Assembly: GCA_011364925.1 (NCBI GenBank)
Contig: RDOA01000013.1
Span: 16,205-80,204, forward strand
From: Promethearchaeota archaeon
Lineage (GTDB): Archaea; Asgardarchaeota; Lokiarchaeia; Sigyniarchaeales; SOKP01
Reading direction: 5' to 3'
Length of the DNA: 64,000 nucleotides
Part shown: piece after piece, positions 53,442 through 61,225 of the stretch
Layout of the letters: the number at the start of each line of letters is the position of its first letter
How positions within the stretch are numbered: the stretch's first letter is position 1
Notes under the pieces: generated by a model
Database searches by the model: none
What the model saw: the letters and a program-made list of their open reading frames with translations, nothing else
What the model was told of the DNA's origin: nothing
Position numbers and translations under genes: made by a program

Positions 53442-54285
53442 GGAAAAAATCACAAGTATCATTTTATGTGCTGGTAAAGGAACGCGCGCCAAAGAGATTG
53501 CGCAAAGTATTCCAAAACCACTTGTTAAAATTAAATCTTTAGGTAATCAATCTATCCTCTCTTTAATGATTCAATCACTAAAGTATTTGAAATTGGATCA
53601 AATTGTGGTTGTAACGGGACATTTAGGTAATAAAATAGCGGATTTTGTAAACTCGCAACGATTTAAGAGTCGTTTTAATGAAGAAAGTATTACAATTCAT
53701 AGTTCAGGGGAAATGTACAAATTAGGGCCCTTATATTCTCTGCTAAGTATAACAAAAAGTCCTCAAATTTTTAAAGATGACCGATTTTTTATGATTTTAC
53801 CAGGAGACACTATATTCGATACCGAGCTTTTGCAAGAAATTCTCGATTTTATATTATTGAACCATTCAGTTTTAATCCAGAATTCAATTATTTTTTATAG
53901 AGAGTTTAGACCTAATATTTTATCAAAAGAGTTTGAAAAATATTATGTTAATTACGGAAAAATTATTTCCTATATAAAAGTGAGAGAAAAGAACGCAAAA
54001 GCAGTTGTTAAAGAAATATCTCAAGATAATTTGAAATCTCTTTACAATCAGCGCATTGTTTATCAAATTATTCCAGTCTTCATATTTAACAATGCACATA
54101 TAAATATAATTAAGGATCTCGCAAAAGAGGTCAATGTTCGTTCCATACGAGAAGTGGTTAATCTATTGATTAAGAAAAAAGAGCAATTTCTTGCTATACC
54201 AGTAAACCCTAATTATAACTTTTATGACATTGATTCTAATTTAGATTTAAAAATCCTAAATGATAAAAAAAAAGGTGGACAATAG
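53404..54285 (+). CDS. Nucleotidyltransferase (NTP transferase / LicC-like)
   Basis: About 293 residues. It opens with the nucleotide-binding IILCAGKGTRA (G-x-G-x-R) and KPLVKI, and has VVTGHLGNKI and ILPGDTIFDTE, where the Asp-Thr region fits the sugar-nucleotide family. It is closest to NTP:sugar-1-P or choline-P transferases. The upstream in-frame starts (53368, 53404, 53416) all overlap map; the ATG at 53404 is a compromise. The frame ends at a poly-A tract (nine A) followed by a short +1 open frame, so a frameshifted extension is possible. Confidence 0.82.
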   Translation: MELHLSQHELRIKEKITSIILCAGKGTRAKEIAQSIPKPLVKIKSLGNQSILSLMIQSLKYLKLDQIVVVTGHLGNKIADFVNSQRFKSRFNEESITIHSSGEMYKLGPLYSLLSITKSPQIFKDDRFFMILPGDTIFDTELLQEILDFILLNHSVLIQNSIIFYREFRPNILSKEFEKYYVNYGKIISYIKVREKNAKAVVKEISQDNLKSLYNQRIVYQIIPVFIFNNAHINIIKDLAKEVNVRSIREVVNLLIKKKEQFLAIPVNPNYNFYDIDSNLDLKILNDKKKGGQ

Positions 54286-54409
54286 CAGCTCCGATTATCT
54301 CAGAAAACATGTTTCAATGGAAATCAACTCTTACTCCCATGAATCGTATCTGGATCAAAGCGCTATTGAAGAAGCTTATAATTTTATTTTAAAGACATGT
54401 AAAGTTTGA
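54275..54409 (+). pseudogene. 44-codon frame after the nucleotidyltransferase
   Basis: A GTG at 54275 overlaps the 3' end of the nucleotidyltransferase gene in another frame, directly after a purine-rich AAAAGGT. It reads 44 codons (VDNSSSDYLRKHVS to ILKTCKV) with balanced, coding-like composition. The polyA at 54264-54273 also allows the two to be one frame-shifted gene. It is either a small gene, a tail, or the N-terminal remnant of a lost partner gene. Confidence 0.4.
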
Positions 54410-54897
54410 ATGTCTCGTGTAGCAAAAAAACTGCTAAATTCAACAAGAACTCATGTAAAATTGTTTCAATTTACACCATCATTCATGTCAATTTAAACTT
54501 AATTGTATTTCTTCATAAAATTAATGCTTCAATGCGATAAATATTAGAAATCTCCTAAAGTAATACTAATTTTACAGTAAATAAGGATTCAGTACTATTT
54601 GATCGTAATTATATCAAACCGTGGAAATCAAGGTGTTAAGATTAACTCTGGTAAAAAAAAACGCTCCAGACTTTATGAATCATTTATCAATTTTGGAACA
54701 ACAAAGTCGTTATCTAAATTGTAATGCTGTATCATAAACCAATGATTTAAACTATTGTCCAATTAGACATATACATAATCATCTATTTAAATTTATTTAT
54801 TAATTCTTGAAATATATTCACTAAATTAATAGGAGAAAGTTTAATACATTCCAATATTATTTACCAAAACGAAGTGTAAATAAGAAGTAATAATTAA
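54410..54897. other. Gene-poor AT-rich stretch
   Basis: About 490 bases without a credible gene on either strand. Only a 28-codon frame (ATG at 54410) and short fragments occur. It contains one long A run (54653-54660) and no tRNA- or repeat-like structure that I can see. It may be decayed coding DNA following the fragment at 54275-54409, with the promoter of the next gene near its end. Confidence 0.5.
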
Positions 54898-54903
54898 GTG
54901 AAA

Positions 54904-55281
54904 ATGTCAATAGATATAGAGATAGAACTCTTCGGAATAGGAACTCTTAAAGGTGAATTATCAAGAGTGTATGCCCCCCTATCCACAGATGCTATCGTTA
55001 ATAAACTTCCTATTGTATTACGAGGACGATTCAGTTTTGGTTCAAAAGCTTATTGGACGCTCCCTGGGATTGAAATCTATAAAGGGCATAACCCAAAATC
55101 AGTGAAAAATGTCGAAAAAGGAGAAATTATTTATAATCCTAAAACTGAAGAATTGCTCATAATACTACAAGATGGTGAAATGCCTAATAAAGTAAATAAA
55201 ATTGGAAGAGTCACTGACAACTTACAACTCCTTCTAAACGCTAAAAATGGCTTAAATACTAAAATAAATAGAATGAAGTAA
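54904..55281 (+). CDS. Cyclophilin-like fold protein
   Basis: A 125-residue protein resembling the TM1367/COG2164-type cyclophilin-like family: IEIELFGIGTLKGEL, then RVYAPLSTDAIVNKLPIVLRGRF, WTLPGIEI and VEKGEIIYNPKTEELLIILQDG. Eight-stranded barrel members of this group have no proven peptidyl-prolyl isomerase activity. GTG at 54898 is an alternative start. It lies 28 bases before the VTT-family membrane gene in the same direction. Confidence 0.75.
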   Translation: MSIDIEIELFGIGTLKGELSRVYAPLSTDAIVNKLPIVLRGRFSFGSKAYWTLPGIEIYKGHNPKSVKNVEKGEIIYNPKTEELLIILQDGEMPNKVNKIGRVTDNLQLLLNAKNGLNTKINRMK

Positions 55282-55308
55282 TATAGAAAGGATATAAAGA
55301 AGGTCATT

Positions 55309-56124
55309 ATGGCGATTTCTAATAAGTTAACCATTGTTTTTACTTTTTTTTACTTAGGTGTTATGATTTACTTGATTTTATTTTTTACAGTTCCACCATT
55401 TCAAGATGCCATAATTCAATCAAGACATGATATATCAGGACTTACTGAAGGCTCTAACTACTTCATTGTGCTTTTAATAGCTTTTTTTATATGCCTTATA
55501 GGAAATGCAAGTGTAGGCTTTCCGATACCATACCCTTTCGTAATATTTTCTTTTTCTAACTCAATATTTACCCGCTACATAAATATGGGATTAAATTTTG
55601 GGGAAACTTTAATGAGTGGTCCATTCTGGTTAGAAATTTTAATACTAGCTGTTGTGGGAGGCCTTGGAAGCGCTGCAGGTGAACTTGTAGGATACTTAAT
55701 AGGAATAGGGGCTAAAAAAGTCCCTAAAATATCTCAATCAAAAACATTTGACAATGTCCAAGGATTTGGAAGACTTGTCTTAGATTACCCAAAATCTCTG
55801 CATTTTTTTATTTTCCTTGCCGCAGCTTTACCTATACCGGATGATCCTTTATGGATCGCGTTAGGAATGTCGAAGAAAAAAATTCACTTACCTATTTGTT
55901 TTATTTGGGCTTGGTTGGGGAAAAATGTGACCACTATCTTTTACGTTATCATTCCTATTTTGATATCGCTTGGATTTGGCTTTACCGGTATAGAATTTGA
56001 TGATTTTTCAAGTGTTATTACTGAGGCTTTTATGCTTTTGCTAACTTTAGCTGTTATGCAATTTATTTTATCATTCAACTGGGAAAAATATCTAAATAAC
56101 AGAAGAGCGAAAAGGAAAGCTTAA
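55309..56124 (+). CDS. VTT/DedA-like (SNARE-associated) membrane protein
   Basis: A 271-residue membrane protein with about six hydrophobic segments. The middle region GNASVGFPIPYPFVIFSFS, then GGLGSAAGELVGYLIGIGAKK, and LAAALPIPDDPLWIALGMSK follow the VTT-domain glycine/proline pattern. Eukaryotic relatives (TMEM41B, VMP1, Tvp38) are phospholipid scramblases; DedA proteins act in membrane lipid homeostasis. It likely works in the cytoplasmic membrane. A small zinc protein is convergent 4 bases away. Confidence 0.78.
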   Translation: MAISNKLTIVFTFFYLGVMIYLILFFTVPPFQDAIIQSRHDISGLTEGSNYFIVLLIAFFICLIGNASVGFPIPYPFVIFSFSNSIFTRYINMGLNFGETLMSGPFWLEILILAVVGGLGSAAGELVGYLIGIGAKKVPKISQSKTFDNVQGFGRLVLDYPKSLHFFIFLAAALPIPDDPLWIALGMSKKKIHLPICFIWAWLGKNVTTIFYVIIPILISLGFGFTGIEFDDFSSVITEAFMLLLTLAVMQFILSFNWEKYLNNRRAKRKA

Positions 56125-56128
56125 CCCC

Positions 56129-56296
56129 TTATTTCTTATTGTTTTTTAGGCAATTCTTACACACAAAGACCGTTTTCTCTTTGTTTTTCGAATTTTCATC
56201 GTGGTAGATTCTTTTGTAAATATAATCACCACATATTTGACACAGCGCAACTGTCCTCGTTTCGCCTAATAATGGACCTAAATTATCAAAAGTCAT
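56129..56296 (-). CDS. 55-residue zinc-binding protein
   Basis: A short frame read from the ATG at 56296 encodes 55 residues with two cysteine pairs, C19-x2-C22 (CQICG) and C46-x2-C49 (CKNCL), the spacing of a treble-clef or zinc-ribbon fold, and a basic middle. It directly follows the Alba gene on the minus strand (9 bases), so the two are likely co-transcribed. Its target is unknown, possibly nucleic acid or a protein partner. Confidence 0.72.
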   Translation of the reverse strand: MTFDNLGPLLGETRTVALCQICGDYIYKRIYHDENSKNKEKTVFVCKNCLKNNKK

Positions 56297-56305
56297 ATAT
56301 TAAAT

Positions 56306-56632
56306 CTATATTTGTGATTTGGAGATTGTTATCTCGATTTTCGAAATTAAATCCTTCTTGTTTCTTTGAGATCGATTATCTTTTTTATTATAATTTTTAC
56401 GTGGATTTCTTTCGAAATATGGGCGGCTACCTAGTGATATATTAGCAATTTCTACACCAGGGTAGAGACGATTTTTTAAAATTTCAGCAACCTCAACAGC
56501 GGTGGAAATCTCTTCTCCTTCCCCCGTTATTAATAATGATTTTGTCCCTGCTGAAAAGGCAAAAATTGCATCTTTTATTGTTTTTTCCCGATCAGCACGA
56601 TTTTTAACTTTAAGGGTAGTATCGTTAGGCAC
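56306..56632 (-). CDS. alba: Alba-family nucleic-acid-binding protein
   Basis: A 108-residue Alba-fold protein. It has the LLITGEGEEISTAVEVAEILKNRL region with the conserved G and helix, followed by VEIANISLGSRP. The C-terminal tail (KNYNKKDNRSQRNKK) is basic and Asn-rich, longer than the minimal Alba. Alba binds DNA and RNA and shapes chromatin or RNA metabolism. The start is GTG at 56632. The usual N-terminal Lys patch is reduced to KVKNRADREK. Confidence 0.85.
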   Translation of the reverse strand: MPNDTTLKVKNRADREKTIKDAIFAFSAGTKSLLITGEGEEISTAVEVAEILKNRLYPGVEIANISLGSRPYFERNPRKNYNKKDNRSQRNKKDLISKIEITISKSQI

Positions 56633-56809
56633 GAAAGAACCTCATTACCATATATTTGCTAAATTAGATTCAAAAGTAGTCTAACATATAAAAGTTATCC
56701 AAACAATATAAAATTTATTTAAATTCGATGATTTGTTTAATAATAAATAAGTAATATAACTGACATTATGCTTGTTAGAAGCACGAATTTTTACAATTCA
56801 AAATGTTTA

Positions 56810-58063
56810 TTATAAGTTAAATTCAGAACGAGCATTTAGATCATCAAGTACTTTTTGATATTCAGAACTCCTACCTTCGAAATGTTCAATAATTTTTCTT
56901 TCATCCGTGTCTAAATAATCGTATAATGGAGATATAATTTCTATTCTTTTCGTAAAATCCTTTATAATTTTCTTATAGAAATCATTAGGTTTTTGAAGCA
57001 TCTCCTTAATTTTCTTACTAAATTTCTCCTTCTTTTTCTTATAATTGGCTGCTTGATCCGTTTTCTTTATCTCAATTAGAATATCCTCATACTTCTTTAA
57101 TTCTTTTTCTATTTTTTCTCTAAATTTGGGAATACGGTAAATTTTTTTATCAATATCAGGATCCCATTCATATAAAAAATAATCGTCTTCTTCCGCTTCT
57201 TCTTCATCTGCTGTGATTTTAATGTCTCTTTTTAAAACCATAATTAGTCCGAAGTTTCTTTGAAGTTGTGCTAATGCTTTTTTACGCAAAATCTCATCGA
57301 TATATTCGATTTGCTTTAAAGTGTGTTTAATAGATTTATTAATCTCTTTAACATCTTTTTCGACCTTCTGAACCATTTCTTCTTTCGTAAATTCACATTT
57401 TAATTTAATTGCATTCGAATAAGTAGCGAACATGCCTCGATCGGGGTTATTCAATCTTATTCCCGCAACTCCAAGATAATTTCTCTTTGATCCTTTCTGA
57501 CAATGGTCAAATACTAATGCTATAGCGTAGGGATTTACACCTTGATAAAAAAGTTGAGTTTCGATGTCTCTTGGAGAAAATATAAAGCCAATACCGGGGT
57601 GAGTGTGCCACCATCCTACAAAGAAGTCCTCTTTATTATCTTGGATTGCTCTCTCATATATTGCAGTATTAAATTCAGCAGTGTCAACATAATGTTTACT
57701 TTTATACTCAACATAAGCCCTTCCTCCTACCATTACGGGGATTGCGTCCTTGATAATCACATCCTTATTATCTTTTATAGATCCTATCAGGATACCATAG
57801 ACTTCTCGCCAATTTCGTTGAGGTAAATCATCATTTCCATATCTCATTGCATACCCAACAATTCGCCTGTAGGCATTATATGATATAAAGACAGGAGTTT
57901 TGGTAGGGTCAATTCCATACTTCTGAATGTATCGTTCTTTAGTTGAAAATTCAACGAAATCATCTGAATCTGATGCTTTCGCATTCAAAACCGTATTTTC
58001 TTTACTAGGGTTTTCAAAATTGTTATTTTCCGCTTCGGCGCCATAACTCTCTTTTTTAGTCAT
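56810..58063 (-). CDS. JAMM/MPN+ metalloprotease (Rpn11/CSN5-like)
   Basis: A 417-residue protein. Residues 50-230 form an MPN domain with an intact catalytic set: Glu88 in REVYGILIGS, His153 and His155 in GWWHTHPG, Ser163 and Asp166 (H-x-H-x7-S-x2-D). This is the isopeptidase motif of Rpn11 and CSN5. The N-terminal 45 residues are Asn/Ser/Glu-rich and probably disordered. The C-terminal ~170 residues are charged helices, likely coiled coil, as in eukaryotic partners of the proteasome lid. No ubiquitin, E1 or E2 gene lies nearby. Monocistronic. Confidence 0.9.
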   Translation of the reverse strand: MTKKESYGAEAENNNFENPSKENTVLNAKASDSDDFVEFSTKERYIQKYGIDPTKTPVFISYNAYRRIVGYAMRYGNDDLPQRNWREVYGILIGSIKDNKDVIIKDAIPVMVGGRAYVEYKSKHYVDTAEFNTAIYERAIQDNKEDFFVGWWHTHPGIGFIFSPRDIETQLFYQGVNPYAIALVFDHCQKGSKRNYLGVAGIRLNNPDRGMFATYSNAIKLKCEFTKEEMVQKVEKDVKEINKSIKHTLKQIEYIDEILRKKALAQLQRNFGLIMVLKRDIKITADEEEAEEDDYFLYEWDPDIDKKIYRIPKFREKIEKELKKYEDILIEIKKTDQAANYKKKKEKFSKKIKEMLQKPNDFYKKIIKDFTKRIEIISPLYDYLDTDERKIIEHFEGRSSEYQKVLDDLNARSEFNL

Positions 58064-58203
58064 TAACTAATCAAACGATTTTCTAAATTCTTAATAATCT
58101 CAACTATATTATTGGATAAATTTAAAACTTTTAAATTTATCAATCTTTTTAACCTATAAGAAAGTTCTTACTTTATATTCCCTTCTAGATTAATTGAACG
58201 CTC

Positions 58204-58746
58204 ATGAAAGTTATTGGTTTTGTCGGATTACCGGGTTCTGGTAAATCAGAAGTATTAAATGCTATTAAAGATCTAGGTGTTATAATTACAATGGGAGATG
58301 TAGTAAGAAACGAGGCGCGAGAAAGAAATATTGATCCAAGTGATGAAAACTTAGGGAAAATTGCTCAAGATCTACGAGAAGTTTTTGGTCCAGAAATTAT
58401 TGCTGAAAAGTGTGAGAAATTAATTAGAAATTTAGATGCTAATGTAATATTTATAGATGGATTAAGATCAAATGCTGAAGTTAAAGTGTTTCGAAAATCG
58501 TGGAAATTTCCTGTTATAGCAGTAGTAATTGATGACAAGACTAGATTTGAGAGACTCTCGAAGAGAGGAAGACCTGACGACCCAAATACTTTGGAAGATC
58601 TAAGGGAGAGAGATTTACGTGAGATTTCTTTTGGTTTGAAGGAAGTAATTGATACAGCAAACTACAAAATAGATAATACCGATCCTAAAATCGAAGTTCA
58701 AAAAAAGATACGAGAATTAGTTTTAAATATAATTTGCAATTATTAA
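58204..58746 (+). CDS. UPF0200-family P-loop kinase
   Basis: A 180-residue protein with Walker A GLPGSGKS (residues 8-15) and an adenylate/dephospho-CoA kinase-like layout: MGDVVRNEARER as the base/substrate region, FIDGLRSNAEVKVFRK, and a lid RLSKRGRPDDP. It belongs to the archaeal UPF0200 family of small kinases, whose reaction is not firmly known. It converges with prs with a 3-base gap. Start at 58204. Confidence 0.88.
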   Translation: MKVIGFVGLPGSGKSEVLNAIKDLGVIITMGDVVRNEARERNIDPSDENLGKIAQDLREVFGPEIIAEKCEKLIRNLDANVIFIDGLRSNAEVKVFRKSWKFPVIAVVIDDKTRFERLSKRGRPDDPNTLEDLRERDLREISFGLKEVIDTANYKIDNTDPKIEVQKKIRELVLNIICNY

Positions 58747-58749
58747 ATG

Positions 58750-59652
58750 CTATTTCAAGTAATCTACTATTGCTTTTGCTAAAGAAACTTTACTTACTTC
58801 ATTATCAATAGAATCTGTTCCAATAATATCATCTGCACCTGCATCAATGATTCTAAACTTAGCATTTTGCAATAATAATGCGTGAGTTGCGACAGCGAAT
58901 ACTCTATTAGCACCACTTTCCTTGGATAATCTAATGGCTTCTGCCATCGTTCCACCAGTTGCAATAATATCATCTGATATAATTACATCTTTATTTTTTA
59001 AACTTAACTTGCCAGACATCGTAATTTCTCCCGTTTTTACATCTCTCCTTTTTTCAAAGTATTCAACGGGAATGTTTTCTCCGAAATGCTTTGCAAATGC
59101 TTTCGATCTTTCAATAGCTCCTTTATCGGGAGCAACCACTACAACATCTTTAACATTTAATGATTTAATATAATCAGCTAATAATTTCATTGAATCAATG
59201 TTAATCCACTTGCACTGCACATCTTCGAAAATTTTTGGAGCGTGAACATCAACTACATAGATTTCGTCAATTCTCATAGAATCGATAAGACATAGCAATA
59301 AATTAGCAAATTTACTCTCACCGGGTCTAAAAATATGGTCTTGGCGAGCATAAGCGAGATATGGGATTACTACAACTATTTTTTTAGCACCCATTCTCTT
59401 TATAGCGTCAATCATCATGAGAAGCTCGAATAAACGAGCATTTTGATTTCCTCTTGAATTCGGTCCCGTTGATTGGACTATAATAACTTCTTTTTCTTCA
59501 ATTAATGACTCATTATCTATGTTAATCCTAAGATAGTTTTCTCCGTCTGGGAAATTTTTCGATTCTGTATTATAGTATTTGATATTTAATTCTTTTGCTA
59601 TTCTAATCCCAAGTATTTGACTTGCTGGACCTACAATTAATATTCTTTCCAT
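58750..59652 (-). CDS. prs: Ribose-phosphate pyrophosphokinase
   Basis: A 300-residue PRPP synthetase. The segments SFKNFPDGE-like (SKNFPDGENYLRI), DVHAPK and the PRPP loop VIISDDIIATGGTMAEA are present. It makes PRPP from ribose-5-phosphate and ATP for nucleotide, His and Trp synthesis. The archaeal length is normal. The ATG at 59652 is the first start. A hydrolase gene lies upstream on the same strand. Confidence 0.96.
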   Translation of the reverse strand: MERILIVGPASQILGIRIAKELNIKYYNTESKNFPDGENYLRINIDNESLIEEKEVIIVQSTGPNSRGNQNARLFELLMMIDAIKRMGAKKIVVVIPYLAYARQDHIFRPGESKFANLLLCLIDSMRIDEIYVVDVHAPKIFEDVQCKWINIDSMKLLADYIKSLNVKDVVVVAPDKGAIERSKAFAKHFGENIPVEYFEKRRDVKTGEITMSGKLSLKNKDVIISDDIIATGGTMAEAIRLSKESGANRVFAVATHALLLQNAKFRIIDAGADDIIGTDSIDNEVSKVSLAKAIVDYLK

Positions 59653-59705
59653 CAGTATTCACATTAAAGATTTAAAATAGTTAATTTTTCTTTTTATACC
59701 ATTTT

Positions 59706-60425
59706 TCAAATATTTTTTATAAACTTAAGAGAAATATTAAAAATATCCTCTCGATGTCCTTTAAAAGAATGGCCTCCATCCTCGAATTCAATCACATTTT
59801 CTGTATTTAACCCTAGTTGCTTTTTGATCTGAGCAAGATTCGAAAATGGGATTCTCTCGTCATCTTTACAGTGAGCTATCAGAATTCTTTTATTATTTAA
59901 TGGGTCTTCTTTTAAAAAATATTTTGGGCTGATTTTCTGAACAATTTCCTCTTGAAACTTTACACCAGTCGTGTGATAATCATATCTTGTACATAGAGCA
60001 ATTAAAGCTTTTACATTATTATTAAGTAAACCTTGAGTTAAAATAATTGCTCCCCCGATACTTCTTCCAAATAGGATTATTTTTTCGTCCAAAAGTCTAG
60101 AAGATTGATACTTTAAAACCCAATCAATCACAACGTCGAGATCGGAAAAGATCTGGACAATCATTTTATCCCATCTAGAACCTGTTTGTTTTTTTGTTTG
60201 TCCATGAGCACGATAATCGTATGATAATACATAATATCCAGCACTGACAAATTTCTGCGTGAAATATTTAACAAAATAACTATCACGATGATCCAATAGT
60301 CCTGCTAAATTAATTACAAAAGGAGCCTTTTTAGGCTTGTCAGAACTAAAATAAATCGATCCCTTTAAATTTAGGTTTTCACCTTCGATGGAAATGTCGA
60401 TATTTTCAACTTCTAAGCTACTCAT
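59706..60425 (-). CDS. Alpha/beta hydrolase, third gene of overlapping operon
   Basis: A 239-residue hydrolase-fold protein. The nucleophile elbow is LFGRSIGG (Ser), the acid lies in CKDDERIPF, and the His in DGGHSF near the end. It resembles prolyl oligopeptidase-like or esterase relatives without a transmembrane segment. Its ATG overlaps the stop of the IscU-like gene as ATGA, so translation is probably coupled. The pairing of a hydrolase and an IscU-like scaffold is unexplained. Confidence 0.88.
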   Translation of the reverse strand: MSSLEVENIDISIEGENLNLKGSIYFSSDKPKKAPFVINLAGLLDHRDSYFVKYFTQKFVSAGYYVLSYDYRAHGQTKKQTGSRWDKMIVQIFSDLDVVIDWVLKYQSSRLLDEKIILFGRSIGGAIILTQGLLNNNVKALIALCTRYDYHTTGVKFQEEIVQKISPKYFLKEDPLNNKRILIAHCKDDERIPFSNLAQIKKQLGLNTENVIEFEDGGHSFKGHREDIFNISLKFIKNI

Positions 60426-60892
60426 TTTGTATCCGAATTCTTTTCTTTGCCTTTATATTTCATAATAAGATTCTTTAGTGTTTTTACAGCAAGCTCTAAA
60501 CTATGCTTATGATCTTCTGGTAGCCCATATAGAGCATCGTCAATATCTTCTTTTTTCAAATTTTCAGCGTATTCAATGGTTTTACCCTCAATTAATAACG
60601 TTGTTTGGCTTCCAGTTGCCACTGTAGCTCCACAACCATCAGTAAAAAAATTTGCTTTCTTGATAATTCCGTTTTCGATTGTTAAATAAAATTCCATTGT
60701 ATCATTATGGGATCCCTTATACGAATTCGAAATTGTGAAGTAAGAAGGTTTTCCCCAATTTTTAGGGCTATGAGAGAGATTTACAATATGGTCATTAAAA
60801 TCGCTTATTTCTCGATCTATTACCTCTTGCTGAAGCCTTTCCACAAAATCATCAAAATCATCCCCTTTTTGAGGCATTCTATTTATGTTCAC
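60422..60892 (-). CDS. IscU/NifU-like protein lacking two scaffold cysteines
   Basis: A 156-residue protein with the IscU/NifU N-terminal fold: NGIIKKANFFTDGCGATVATGSQ, then IEGKTIEYAE and LYGLPEDHKHSLELAV. Only one of the three usual cluster cysteines remains (Cys87 in DGCGATV). The first Cys position (near S61-H62) and the third (His130 in HKHS, where others have H-C) lack Cys. Cluster assembly by the usual mechanism is therefore doubtful. A helical extension of about 35 residues precedes the domain. It overlaps both neighbours (14 and 4 bases). Confidence 0.82.
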   Translation of the reverse strand: MNINRMPQKGDDFDDFVERLQQEVIDREISDFNDHIVNLSHSPKNWGKPSYFTISNSYKGSHNDTMEFYLTIENGIIKKANFFTDGCGATVATGSQTTLLIEGKTIEYAENLKKEDIDDALYGLPEDHKHSLELAVKTLKNLIMKYKGKEKNSDTK

Positions 60893-61166
60893 CTATATGT
60901 TTTAAAACGTGCTTTTTTACGCGCTCTAATCGTATAATTTCTTCGGTTGTTTTATTATATTTTTCTAGAATGTTCACAATTTCTTGATTTAAATCGTTAT
61001 GTTCTAATGTACAAGTGCTTTTTTCTAAGAAATCTTCACCGTGCCTTAAAGCAGCCAAATTTTCCGTAATTTTAACTAACTCACTAGCGATAATGCTGTT
61101 TATGAAAATCAAGTCCGAAAACATATTTTTCATATATAATACTAATTTCAGTTGGTCACTAGACAT
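60879..61166 (-). CDS. Small helical protein, first gene of the IscU-like operon
   Basis: A 95-residue protein predicted to be mostly alpha-helical, two long helices (about 5-50 and 55-90) with one Cys. It contains ALRHGEDFLEKST in the middle and a basic helical end (LERVKKHVLKHIGEHK). No family is recognised. Its end overlaps the IscU-like gene by 14 bases, so the two are surely co-transcribed. A helical partner or a ferritin-like/hemerythrin-like scaffold is possible, but metal ligands are not evident. Confidence 0.65.
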   Translation of the reverse strand: MSSDQLKLVLYMKNMFSDLIFINSIIASELVKITENLAALRHGEDFLEKSTCTLEHNDLNQEIVNILEKYNKTTEEIIRLERVKKHVLKHIGEHK

Positions 61167-61225
61167 AATTTATATAATTTCTACAGAAATTAATTAGTTG
61201 CTATTTATGAGCTATTATGATTGGA

